A stretch of 33,293 nucleotides of DNA from Synechococcaceae bacterium WB9_2_112 (GCA_010027605.1 RGUW01000007.1:1-33293); one strand, 5' to 3'; shown: positions 8,603 through 19,313, numbered from the stretch's first letter. Numbers and translations: made by a program. The notes: generated from the letters alone by a model not told the origin.

Positions 8603-11496
8603 CAGCTCACCTCCTGCTGGCGATAGAGGGCGTAGTAACGACCACGCCGGGCCATCAACTCATCGTGGGTTCCGGTTTCCACCACGGCGCCCTCATCCAT
8701 CATGACGATCAGATCAGCACGCCGAATCGTCGACAACCGGTGGGTGATGAAGAACACCGTGCTGTGCTGAAGGTTGTCGAGAAGGTTGTCACAGACGCGC
8801 CGCTCGGTGTCGTAGTCGAGCGCGCTGGTGGCCTCATCAAGCACCAGCAATCGCGGGTTGGAGAGCAACGTACGGGCGAGGGCCAGTCGCTGACGCTGAC
8901 CACCCGAAAGGTTGGCGCCCCGCTCACCCACATCATTGGTGTAGCCGCCCGGCAAGGCCATGATGAAATCGTGGGCACAGGCCAGCTGAGCTGCATGCAC
9001 GATCGCCTCGCTGGTGGCGTCGGGATCGGTCAAGGCAATGTTCTCAGCGACACTGCCTGTGAACAACAACGGCTCCTGGGGAACGATGCCGATCTGACGA
9101 CGCAAGGAATACAGTTCAACCTTATCGATGTCGTACTGATCGATCAGAATTCGTCCACTTGCGGGTGAGTACAGCCGCGAAATCATTTTCATGAACGTGC
9201 TCTTGCCGCTGCCGCTCTGACCGACCACACCCACAAAGGTTCCGGCCGGAATCTTGATATTGATATGGCGCAGCACCTGGGGCGAACTCGGCGTGAACGA
9301 GAAGCAGACGTCTTCAAACGAGACCTCTCCTTGGATGGGCGGCAGCGGAATCTTCTGGCGATCCTTCTGATCCGACTCCTCGGGGGTATCGACCACGTCG
9401 GCGAGTCGTTCGAACGACACCTTGAGCTCCTGAATCGTCTGCCAGAGCGAGGAGAGGCGCAGCAGGGGCTGGGTCACATAGCCGGAGATGATGCGGAAGG
9501 CGATCAGCTGACCCAGACTCAGATCCCCCTTGAGCACCTGGGCAGCACCGACCCAGAGCACCAACAGCTGGGAGAGTTTCTGCAGCACCTGTGAGGTCTC
9601 GGTCAGCGCGGTGCCGGTGATGGTCTTCTCAAAACTGCGCGAGATGTAGCGGGCGTAAAGGTCCTGCCACTTCCAGCGGCTGATCATCTCGACGTTCTGG
9701 GCCTTCACGGTCTGAATGCCGGTGAGGACCTCCACCAGGTGGCTCTGGGTGCGGGCGTTCTGATTGGCGGTTTCGCGGTACTGACGGCGAAACAGGGGTG
9801 CACCGAGCACGGTGAGGCCGATCTGGATCGGCAGCACGCTCAGGGCGATCAGGGTCAGCACCCAGCTGTACATCACCATGACGACGATGTAGATCACCGA
9901 AAACGCGGTGTCGAGCAGGGTGGTGAGCGCCTGGCCGGTGAGGAAATTGCGGATCTTCTCGAGCTCGGCGATGCGGGTGCCCAGTTCGCCCACCGGTCGG
10001 CGGTCGAAGTAATTGAGCGGCAGCCGCAGCAGATGGTCGATGACCTCGGAGCCGAGCCGCAGGTCGATGCGGTTGGTGGTCTCGGTGAACAGGAACGTGC
10101 GCAGGGCGCCGATCACACCCTCGAGCAGGGTGACCACCACCAGAGCCAGGCCCAGCACCTGCAGGGTGTCGAGGCTGCGCTGGCTGATCACCTTGTCGAT
10201 GATCACCTGAATCAACAGGGGATTGGCCAGGCTGAACAGCTGAACCACAAACGAGGCGATCAGCACCTGGGTGAGGATGCCGCGGTAGCGCTGCAGGGCC
10301 GGCCAGAACCAGGCGAAGTTGAAGCTCTGCTCAGGCGAGGTGGAGCTGCGCTCCATCAACAGCAGGGCGATGCCTTCGGGAAAGGCGTCCAGCAGCTGAT
10401 CGGGCGGGATCTCAACCCAGCCATCGCGGGGCGAAGCCAGCAGCAGGCCCCGGGCGTTGGAGGAGCGCAGCACGGCGAAGCCGCCCTTCCACAGCACCAG
10501 ACCGGGGGACTGCAGACGGGTGCCCTGGGCCGCCGGCACCCGCATGCCGCTGACGTGCAGGCCCATGCTGGCGGCGATGTTGCCGCAGAGCTGCAGATCA
10601 GGGGTCTGCCCGCGGCGAAACGCGTCGCGCAGGATCTTTTCGATGCCGTCACGGCGAAACGGCAACCGCAGTTCGGCCGCCAGCATCTGAAAACAGGCGA
10701 GCAGCTCATCGAGCGGGCCGGTGGCCCGCTTCAGCTCAAACACCGGCCGGTCGCGCTGACCCAGATCCAGACCCGACGCCAGGGGGGCATCGGCCTGGGC
10801 CACGCTTTCAGCGCTGAGCACCAGGGCATGGCCGTCCTCGGCAGGGGTCTCGATCAGATGGTCGGGCAGGGCGATCAGGCGTGGCGGCAGCGGCGGCAGC
10901 GCCTCCGGCACACCGGCTGCCGGATCCAGACGGGTGCCCAGGGCAACGGCGGGCAGGTTGTGGCTGCCGGCATAGAGGGCCTGCGACACCGGCAGCGCAG
11001 CCAGGGCCTCGGCCTGGGGCGACACCAGATGGGCCAGGGGGCGCGCCTGCTGCAACAGCTCCAGCAGGGACAGCGAATCGCGGGGCTGCTGGGCCAGCAG
11101 GTGCTGCAGCAGATCCAGCAGTTCGGCGGTGAACAGCTGGCTGGCGCACCAGGCCCTGAAGCTGGGCTCGCGGGTCAACAGCTCCAGCACCAGCGCATCG
11201 GGCAGCACCCAGGCCTCCAGAGCCATGCCGGCGCTGACCTCCTCGCAGGGTGAGGCCCGCAGCAGCGAAGCCAGACCGATGAAGGCGCCGGGCTCGAGCT
11301 TTTCGGCCGTGACCAGCCTCCCCTGGTCCCGCACCAGCAGACGGGCGGCACCGGCCCGGATCAGCAGGATGCGGGAGGGGATCAGTTCGGCTGAACTGAG
11401 CGAGACCCCCAGGTCAAAGCGGGCACTGGAGCACTGTTGCTCCAGCAGCGACCGGCCCTCGGCCGTCAGGCCGTCAAACGCGGGATGCTCAATCAC
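8602..11496 (-). CDS. Type I secretion ABC transporter (HlyB/PrtD-like) with N-terminal cyclic-nucleotide-binding-like domain and degenerate C39-like domain
   Basis: NBD: GVVGQSGSGKSTFMKMISRLY, LSGGQRQRLALARTLL, LLVLDEATSALD; TMD: ANPLLIQVIIDKVISQRSLDTL; N-terminus resembles a CNB/Crp barrel (LIRAGAARLLVRDQGRLVTAEKLEPGAFIGLASLL). Confidence 0.9.
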   Translation of the reverse strand: MIEHPAFDGLTAEGRSLLEQQCSSARFDLGVSLSSAELIPSRILLIRAGAARLLVRDQGRLVTAEKLEPGAFIGLASLLRASPCEEVSAGMALEAWVLPDALVLELLTREPSFRAWCASQLFTAELLDLLQHLLAQQPRDSLSLLELLQQARPLAHLVSPQAEALAALPVSQALYAGSHNLPAVALGTRLDPAAGVPEALPPLPPRLIALPDHLIETPAEDGHALVLSAESVAQADAPLASGLDLGQRDRPVFELKRATGPLDELLACFQMLAAELRLPFRRDGIEKILRDAFRRGQTPDLQLCGNIAASMGLHVSGMRVPAAQGTRLQSPGLVLWKGGFAVLRSSNARGLLLASPRDGWVEIPPDQLLDAFPEGIALLLMERSSTSPEQSFNFAWFWPALQRYRGILTQVLIASFVVQLFSLANPLLIQVIIDKVISQRSLDTLQVLGLALVVVTLLEGVIGALRTFLFTETTNRIDLRLGSEVIDHLLRLPLNYFDRRPVGELGTRIAELEKIRNFLTGQALTTLLDTAFSVIYIVVMVMYSWVLTLIALSVLPIQIGLTVLGAPLFRRQYRETANQNARTQSHLVEVLTGIQTVKAQNVEMISRWKWQDLYARYISRSFEKTITGTALTETSQVLQKLSQLLVLWVGAAQVLKGDLSLGQLIAFRIISGYVTQPLLRLSSLWQTIQELKVSFERLADVVDTPEESDQKDRQKIPLPPIQGEVSFEDVCFSFTPSSPQVLRHINIKIPAGTFVGVVGQSGSGKSTFMKMISRLYSPASGRILIDQYDIDKVELYSLRRQIGIVPQEPLLFTGSVAENIALTDPDATSEAIVHAAQLACAHDFIMALPGGYTNDVGERGANLSGGQRQRLALARTLLSNPRLLVLDEATSALDYDTERRVCDNLLDNLQHSTVFFITHRLSTIRRADLIVMMDEGAVVETGTHDELMARRGRYYALYRQQEVS

Positions 11497-12200
11497 GATG
11501 GCGACACCAGGCTGGGACGGAGCTCAGCGAGGGTGAGCTCCAGTTGCTCATCGACCCACTGGTCGAACAATTCGCGGCTCATGGCGTCAGCGGTGGCCTG
11601 ATCAAAGGTTGCCGGGTTGTACTGCTCGAGCCGCACGATCAACCACCAATCGAGCACCTGAAAGGGCTCCAGCACCACGCCGGGATCGGCCGTGCGCAGG
11701 CGGTCGGCCAGAACCGGGTGGGCCTGACTCAAGGGAACCGGGCCGATGATGCCATGGGTCTGCTTCTCGGGCCCCTCGGCATGGGCGGCTGCCAGGTCAG
11801 CGAAACCTGACTCGCCTGCAGCGATCTGGAGATAGAGCTCCCTGGCGAGTCCGGCATCGCGCAGCCGCAGCAGGCTGTAAACGACGACATCGAGCTGGCT
11901 CTTGCGCTCGAGGAAACGGGCTTCGGCCTTGGCTGAAAAATGGTCGCGGCAGAGCTTCATGACCCTGAGGGGCCGCAGAACCTGGGCATCGAGATCGGCC
12001 ACGCGCAACAGACGCGACGCCGCAAACGCCTCGAGATCAGCCTCGCTTTCGATCTGATGCTCGCGGGCAAACATGGCCCTGGCCTGCATCACCTCTTCGT
12101 CAGACAATTGCACGTTTTCAATCTGACTGGAGACCAGCCTCGTCTTCAGATAAGGCAGCAACAAACCAAGCTGCGCAAGCTCTGCATATGTCGCGTTCAT
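11493..12200 (-). CDS. Parvulin-type (PpiC) peptidylprolyl isomerase associated with type I secretion
   Basis: FADLAAAHAEGPEKQTHGIIGPVPLSQAHPVLADRLRTADPGVVLEPFQVLDWWLIVRLEQY matches rotamase-domain layout; 4-nt overlap with the HlyB-type gene. Confidence 0.8.
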   Translation of the reverse strand: MNATYAELAQLGLLLPYLKTRLVSSQIENVQLSDEEVMQARAMFAREHQIESEADLEAFAASRLLRVADLDAQVLRPLRVMKLCRDHFSAKAEARFLERKSQLDVVVYSLLRLRDAGLARELYLQIAAGESGFADLAAAHAEGPEKQTHGIIGPVPLSQAHPVLADRLRTADPGVVLEPFQVLDWWLIVRLEQYNPATFDQATADAMSRELFDQWVDEQLELTLAELRPSLVSPS

Positions 12201-12225
12201 TCAGATCACACTTGACACATCAATT

Positions 12226-12240
12226 GGGTGCTCTGCACCC
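12226..12240. promoter_or_regulatory. Inverted repeat in divergent intergenic region
   Basis: GGGTGC-TCT-GCACCC, about 26 nt upstream of the ppiC-like start codon. Confidence 0.4.
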
Positions 12241-12440
12241 ACCAGGCCTCGCTGTGGTTGGCTCAGCCGCCGAAGGCCGGACGTCACCATGCTCCACAGC
12301 TCACTCATCAGCTCACGGTCACCAGAGGCGACAGTCACACTCACGATCTACACAGAAGTTGGCGGGGGTGAACCATCGCCGCCAGACTCTGGCACAGGTT
12401 GCACGGCACCGATAGGTTCGGTGACAAATCCTGCAGCACG

Positions 12441-13109
12441 GTGACATCTCCCCGCGGCATTCCCACCTCACGGGCCTACTGGGAACTGAAAGCCGAGCAG
12501 ATGCTGAACCGGGTGTTCAGCGGCGATGCACCGATTGTGGTGGAGGTAATTGAACAGTATTACCTGAATCTTTACTGGATCACCGCCGCGGCCTGCGCCA
12601 CCGCCCTGGTCACCACCGCGGCCGCCATGCTCTGGAACGGGCAGCAACAGGCCCTGCGTCAGGAGCGCAACCTGATGCTGCTCGAGCGGATCAGGACGCT
12701 GGGTCCGGCCACGGCCCAGGCCCAACCCCAGGTCAACGGCGGCGAGCAGCTGCCGCCACCGCCGCAGGAGCCCTGGATGGAAGAACTGGCGCAGCTGCCC
12801 GCCGCCAGCGCGCCCCCGGCCGAGGTCCTCAAGGTGCCCTTCACACCCGCGATCACCGCCGGGGCGCCCATCGCCCCTCCGCCACTGCCCAGCGACACCA
12901 GCGCCGGCCTGCCGCTGCTGGTCGGTGTGGTGCAGAGCCAGGGCCGCGGCGCCTCAGCGATCTTTCAGATCGGCGGCAGCTCCACCAGTGCAGCCGTGGG
13001 CGAGAGCATCGCCGGCAGCGGCTGGCGCCTGCGCTCGGCCTCCGGCGACGTGGCCGTGATCGAACGGGGCGGCCAGCAGCGCCGCCTCAGCCTCAGCAGC
13101 GGTCTCTGA
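12441..13109 (+). CDS. Single-TM protein with C-terminal GspC/PilP-like (HR) domain
   Basis: TM WITAAACATALVTTAAAML, Pro-rich linker, then LPLLVGVVQSQGRGASAIFQIGGSSTSAAVGESIAGSGWRLRSASGDVAVIERGGQQRRLSL, similar to the GspC HR pattern. Start uncertain (TTG 12399, GTG 12441, ATG 12501). Confidence 0.65.
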   Translation: MTSPRGIPTSRAYWELKAEQMLNRVFSGDAPIVVEVIEQYYLNLYWITAAACATALVTTAAAMLWNGQQQALRQERNLMLLERIRTLGPATAQAQPQVNGGEQLPPPPQEPWMEELAQLPAASAPPAEVLKVPFTPAITAGAPIAPPPLPSDTSAGLPLLVGVVQSQGRGASAIFQIGGSSTSAAVGESIAGSGWRLRSASGDVAVIERGGQQRRLSLSSGL

Positions 13110-13149
13110 AACAGGCTTCCTAAGCTGCAGCTCACCGCGGCCCGAATCG

Positions 13150-13818
13150 ATGGGGCGTCCACCTGCCGTGCTGCTGAGCTCCCCCGCGATGCTCTGGCAG
13201 GCCCCGTTTCAGACCGTGGCCAGCGGGTCGGCAGGCTTCGTGTTGAACGGGGCCTGGCGCCTGCTGCTGCTGGGCGATGGCAGCCCCACCCGCCACCTCG
13301 AACTGCTGAGCGGCCTGCCCCTGGAGGTGGACCTGATCGCCATGGCCGCCGAACCGGCCGGCCAGCCCGGCGCCCCTGTTGAAATCAACGAACTGAGGGG
13401 TCCACTGCTGCGGCGCCAGGTGTGGCTGCGCTGCGGCGCCGAGACCCTGGCCTGGGCCGAGAGCTGGTGGAATCAGGCCGCAGCCGAGCTGCATCTGCAG
13501 CAGCGCGACCTTCCGATCTGGCGCAGCCTCACCGCGGACCGGGCCGAGCTGTTTCGCGAGGTCGACGGCCTCGCCCGGGTGGAGGCCGACTGGCTCGAAC
13601 AACGCTTTGGACGACCGGGCCCCTATTGGAGTCGGCATTACCGCTTCTTTCGCAACGGCCAGCCCCTCACGGTGATCCGTGAAGTGTTTTCACCCAACCT
13701 GGAACGCTGGCTGGGACCGGCCATCGCCGACGCCACGGCAGCCAACACCGCGACCTCGGACACCACAACTGATTACAGATTGCAACAAGTGTCACGTGTT
13801 GCTGCAAACGGAACTTGA
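13150..13818 (+). CDS. Chorismate lyase-like (DUF98 family) protein; 4-hydroxybenzoate synthesis for plastoquinone
   Basis: WRLLLLGDGSPTRHLELLSGLPLEVDLIA ... LLRRQVWLRCGAETLAWAESWW ... REVFSPNLERWLG resembles the DUF98/chorismate lyase layout (DGS-TR-LE; RRV-L; A-S). Confidence 0.75.
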   Translation: MGRPPAVLLSSPAMLWQAPFQTVASGSAGFVLNGAWRLLLLGDGSPTRHLELLSGLPLEVDLIAMAAEPAGQPGAPVEINELRGPLLRRQVWLRCGAETLAWAESWWNQAAAELHLQQRDLPIWRSLTADRAELFREVDGLARVEADWLEQRFGRPGPYWSRHYRFFRNGQPLTVIREVFSPNLERWLGPAIADATAANTATSDTTTDYRLQQVSRVAANGT

Positions 13819-13845
13819 CAGATTGACGCCCTATGTGGTGTAGCC

Positions 13846-14082
13846 ATGCTGGGTTCAGTCCACCTTCTGGTCATGGCTCACCATCAACACGGCCACCATC
13901 CACCCGGCAGACCCATGCAGCAGGTCCAGCTCTGGGCCGACCTGCTGGCCGATCTTGACCATGGCGAACCCGCCATCAGCACCAGCGCCAGCGAAATGGC
14001 CGAAGACGTGCCCCTCAAGCTGCGCAAGGCGGTCGATCGTGAACTCGAGCGTCGTGGCTGCCGCTTTCGCATCAGCGCCTGA
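13846..14082 (+). CDS. Small conserved hypothetical protein
   Basis: Good codon use, especially from MQQVQLWADLLADLDHGEPAISTSASEMAEDVPLKLRKAVDRELERRGCRFRISA; start uncertain (13846, 13873 or 13915). Confidence 0.6.
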   Translation: MLGSVHLLVMAHHQHGHHPPGRPMQQVQLWADLLADLDHGEPAISTSASEMAEDVPLKLRKAVDRELERRGCRFRISA

Positions 14083-14096
14083 GCACCGCCAGGGCT

Positions 14097-14672
14097 TCAG
14101 CGCCTGCGGGTCGAGCGTGGCAAGGGCCGAGCCGGCAATGCTGCTGCAGCTGCATCCTGCCTGCGCTGGGGCTGCGGGGGCGCCTCTCGCTGCCAGCGGC
14201 TGACACTGAAGCTGTCGTCGTCGGGCCAGGCAGCGTCGTCATCGCCGCGGTTCACAAGGGGCTCAGGGCCTGATTGAGGGCCTGGGTCAGCAGCTGGGCC
14301 CAGACCGGGTTGACGGTCCAGGCCGCGGCCTGGGAAACCGTCCCTGCCCTGGGAGCCGTCCGGGCGTGGGGTGCCGACCCGGCGTGAAATGGCCTCCAGC
14401 GGTCGACGCCGGGCCACGGGCCGCGTCTGCAGACCCAGGTCGGCCTCAGGTCGACGGGCTTGCCAGGGCTCACGCCAGTCGTCATCAGCCTCGTCGTCGA
14501 GCAGCCACTCGAGCTTGGTCTGAGCCCAACGACCCAGCTCGCCAGGGTTCAGGCGGGAACGACCCCGACGGGAGCCTGGCCGCGCTCCCGACACCCCATC
14601 GACCAACTGCCGCCCGGCTTCGACCCAACGGTCGAGACGCTGCTCCAGGCCCTCGTCACCACTGCGTGCCAT
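14097..14672 (-). CDS. Conserved hypothetical protein, possibly carrying compensating frameshifts in its middle
   Basis: MARSGDEGLEQRLDRWVEAGRQLVDGVSGARPG...ELGRWAQTKLEWLLDDEADDDWREPW...; C-terminus DDSFSVSRWQRE. Middle section has atypical codons (see findings). Confidence 0.6.
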   Translation of the reverse strand: MARSGDEGLEQRLDRWVEAGRQLVDGVSGARPGSRRGRSRLNPGELGRWAQTKLEWLLDDEADDDWREPWQARRPEADLGLQTRPVARRRPLEAISRRVGTPRPDGSQGRDGFPGRGLDRQPGLGPAADPGPQSGPEPLVNRGDDDAAWPDDDSFSVSRWQREAPPQPQRRQDAAAAALPARPLPRSTRRR

Positions 14673-14681
14673 CGGATCAGG

Positions 14682-14777
14682 CTAGCGGCGGTGCACCCGC
14701 GGCCAACGCTCGAGCACCAGCCCGAGCCCAACGATGCCCAGGCCGGCGAACTGCAGAGTCCACAAGAAGACGTCCAT
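14682..14777 (-). CDS. Putative 31-aa single-TM small protein
   Basis: MDVFLWTLQFAGLGIVGLGLVLERWPRVHRR*, preferred codons (CTG, GGC, GTG, CTC), 9 nt upstream of the ATG at 14672 on the same strand. Confidence 0.55.
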   Translation of the reverse strand: MDVFLWTLQFAGLGIVGLGLVLERWPRVHRR

Positions 14778-14822
14778 GGCCACGGCGGGACTGGGCCGAC
14801 CCTAGGGCGTGGCTGCCGATGG

Positions 14823-15359
14823 TCATCGGGCCGCTTCAAATTCAAGCAGGCAACTGGCATGCCAGCGCCCACCATGGAGCGCCTGGCAGCAGTGGCGGCA
14901 GGCCAGACCGCGCACCCGGCGTCGGTAGGGGGCACTGCTGCCGCAGCGGGGGCAGCGGGCCAACCAGCGAGGTGCAGCCGCGTCGGTGGCACCCGGCAGC
15001 GGATAGCTGTGGCGCAACCGCACCACAAAGCCATCCTGGGCGGCATTGATGGCGGCCATGCGGGCACGGAAGCAAGGGCCATGCACCTCACGCCGTTGCA
15101 GCACCCGATCGACCCAGGCGTGGATCATTTCGTGGCACAGGGTGCTCAGCACCGCCTCCCGGGGCAGGGGCTCCAGCAGGGGTCGCGACAGCACGATCTC
15201 GCAGAGATCGGGGCCCCGGCGGTAGAACCCGGCCGTGCGGGTCATGCGGCCATCGCTCCAGCGCAGGCTCACCAGTGCATGCCCACCCGGAGCCAGCGTG
15301 CCCTCGAAATGCTCCCGGTCGAGCCGGTGAAACAGAGGCAGGAGGGGCTCGATCGGCAT
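14823..15359 (-). CDS. SprT-like zinc metallopeptidase domain protein
   Basis: HEMIHAWVDR (HExxH), downstream HG..F, and a C-terminal Zn-ribbon ARCPRCGSSAPYRRRVRGLACRHCCQALHGGRW. Confidence 0.85.
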   Translation of the reverse strand: MPIEPLLPLFHRLDREHFEGTLAPGGHALVSLRWSDGRMTRTAGFYRRGPDLCEIVLSRPLLEPLPREAVLSTLCHEMIHAWVDRVLQRREVHGPCFRARMAAINAAQDGFVVRLRHSYPLPGATDAAAPRWLARCPRCGSSAPYRRRVRGLACRHCCQALHGGRWHASCLLEFEAAR

Positions 15360-15432
15360 CGAGTCTGGGGCTCGCGGCCCATTGTGACCCCCTGTCGTTC
15401 AGACTCGTGGCCCTGAATCGAGCTGTGCGTCC

Positions 15433-15855
15433 ATGGACTGGGCCCTGACCCGTGAGATCGGCACCAAGGCCCTGCTGGCCGGGGCTGGGGCCCTGCTCCT
15501 GTACTGGACGATCAGCGCGGTGAAGCTGGTGCTCAGCGCCCGCGGCATCAACCCGCTGATCAAGCAGTTCTTCAATCAGATCGCCAGCGGCCAGGTCGAC
15601 GGCGCCTACCTGCTGACCACCAAGAACTACCGCTCCCATGTGAACCGCAGCCAGTTCATTCGCTTTCTGGCGGGCCTGCAGCTCAACCGCTACCGCAACC
15701 TCAAGTCGGGTCGGCCCCGCATCGAAGACGGCGTGATCGTGCTGACGATCAAGCTCAAGAGCGAGGGCAACGACGAGATGCCCCTCGATTTCACCTTCGT
15801 GAAGGTGGAGGAGCAGTGGCGGGTCGATCGCATCACCAAGCTGGCCGCCAGCTGA
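15433..15855 (+). CDS. Membrane-anchored conserved hypothetical protein (NTF2-like/DUF4864-type fold suspected)
   Basis: N-terminal TM ALLAGAGALLLYWTISAVKLVL then INPLIKQFFNQIASGQVDGAYLLTTKNYRSHV...FVKVEEQWRVDRI. Confidence 0.7.
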   Translation: MDWALTREIGTKALLAGAGALLLYWTISAVKLVLSARGINPLIKQFFNQIASGQVDGAYLLTTKNYRSHVNRSQFIRFLAGLQLNRYRNLKSGRPRIEDGVIVLTIKLKSEGNDEMPLDFTFVKVEEQWRVDRITKLAAS

Positions 15856-18084
<2,229 letters not shown>

Positions 18085-18129
18085 GTTGAAGTCTGAACAG
18101 ACACCTGAGCAGTGGGTGCAACAACGGGC

Positions 18130-18450
18130 TCAACGGCGCCCGGCACGGTTGACCGGACCGCCGGCATTGGGGCCGACGCCTGGGCCGGCTGCCGGACGAA
18201 CGCCGACGCCGGGTGCACCCGCACCCACACCGGGAGTGACCCCCACACCAGGAGCTCCGGCACCCACACCGGGCCGGGCCACACAACCCACCGGCAGACC
18301 GGGCGAGGTGCAGTAGACCGCCGCTGCAGGACCGGCCACGGCAGGCCTGAAGGCGGTTCCCGCCAGCACAACGCCGCAGCAGGAGCCGGCCAGTGCGGTG
18401 AGCAGCAGGGAACGTCGGGCCATGGGGACAGCGCTTGGAGTCATGGACAT
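18130..18450 (-). CDS. Small exported protein with elastin-like Gly/Pro/Val repeats
   Basis: MSMTPSAVPMARRSLLLTALAGSCCGVVLAGTAFRPAVAGPAAAVYCTSPGLPVGCVARPGVGAGAPGVGVTPGVGAGAPGVGVRPAAGPGVGPNAGGPVNRAGRR; signal-peptide-like N-terminus. Confidence 0.7.
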   Translation of the reverse strand: MSMTPSAVPMARRSLLLTALAGSCCGVVLAGTAFRPAVAGPAAAVYCTSPGLPVGCVARPGVGAGAPGVGVTPGVGAGAPGVGVRPAAGPGVGPNAGGPVNRAGRR

Positions 18451-18492
18451 CCTGGCGGAATCCGGCGGCAGCGGCCAGCCTGCGCCAGGCTG

Positions 18493-18678
18493 GTGATCGC
18501 TGGCAGCAACCCGGTGCCGAACCCCAGGGCGTTTCGCTGGATCAAGACCGACTGCGGCCGTGCCCGATACACCGAACTGGCCGGCCGCACGGGCCTGGCG
18601 GCGTCGCTGCGCCTGGGCTGGTTTGTGATGGTTGCCGCCCTGCGCGACTGGCCCCTGCCCAACCCCGATCAACGCTGA
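18493..18678 (+). CDS. Small conserved-looking hypothetical protein
   Basis: VIAGSNPVPNPRAFRWIKTDCGRARYTELAGRTGLAASLRLGWFVMVAALRDWPLPNPDQR*; codon use good in this frame, GTG start assumed; overlaps the next gene's stop by 10 nt. Confidence 0.5.
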   Translation: MIAGSNPVPNPRAFRWIKTDCGRARYTELAGRTGLAASLRLGWFVMVAALRDWPLPNPDQR

Positions 18679-19313
18679 GGCGGCTCTGCGGGCCCACCCC
18701 CGGTTGGCTCTGCCAGGGCCTGCCGTGCAGCGTTGCCCACCAGAGCGACCACCACAACCGTGGCGACAACGCCCAGCACCCGCAGGGCCCAGGTGGCCGG
18801 ATCGGCACGCCCCGACAGCACCGCCCCGAAGCGGGCCACATCGCCGGCCAGGGCCCCGAGGGCGCAGAACAGCACCGTGCCGGGGAGAATCCCGATCAGC
18901 CCGAGCGTGTAGTCGCGCAGGCTCACCTGCGAGAGGCCATAGGCCAGATTGAGCAACGAGAACGGAAACGCCGGCGACAACCGGGTCAGCAACACCAGCT
19001 TGAGGCCCTCGCGACTCACGGCCCCCTCGATGGCCTGCAGCCGGGGAGCCCGCTGCAACTGACCGCGGGCCCAGTCCCGCAGCCAGGAGCGGCCCAGCAG
19101 AAACACCACTTCGGCCCCCAGGCAGGCCCCCACGAACACCACCACGCTGCCCCAGGCCGTGCCGTAGAGGGCTCCGGCCAGCATCGAGGCCCACACCCCC
19201 GGCAACAGCAGCGTCACCCAGAGGGCATACAGCGGCACAAAGGCGATGGCGCCCAAGGGAGAGGCGAGTGCCTCCACAACCGCATCCAGAGGGGGCAGGC
19301 CGGCCATCGGCAC
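18669..19313 (-). CDS. TVP38/TMEM64 family (DedA/VTT-like) membrane protein
   Basis: LPGVWASMLAGALYGTAWGSVVVFVGACLGAEVVFLLGRSWLRDW ... LLTRLSPAFPFSLLNLAYGLSQVSLRDYTLGLIGILPGTVLFCALGA. Confidence 0.88.
   Translation of the reverse strand: MPMAGLPPLDAVVEALASPLGAIAFVPLYALWVTLLLPGVWASMLAGALYGTAWGSVVVFVGACLGAEVVFLLGRSWLRDWARGQLQRAPRLQAIEGAVSREGLKLVLLTRLSPAFPFSLLNLAYGLSQVSLRDYTLGLIGILPGTVLFCALGALAGDVARFGAVLSGRADPATWALRVLGVVATVVVVALVGNAARQALAEPTGGGPAEPPQR

Noticed and set aside
9739-11253. 504-aa plus-strand ORF antisense to the HlyB-type exporter
   Set aside because: Q/G/H-rich shadow ORF.
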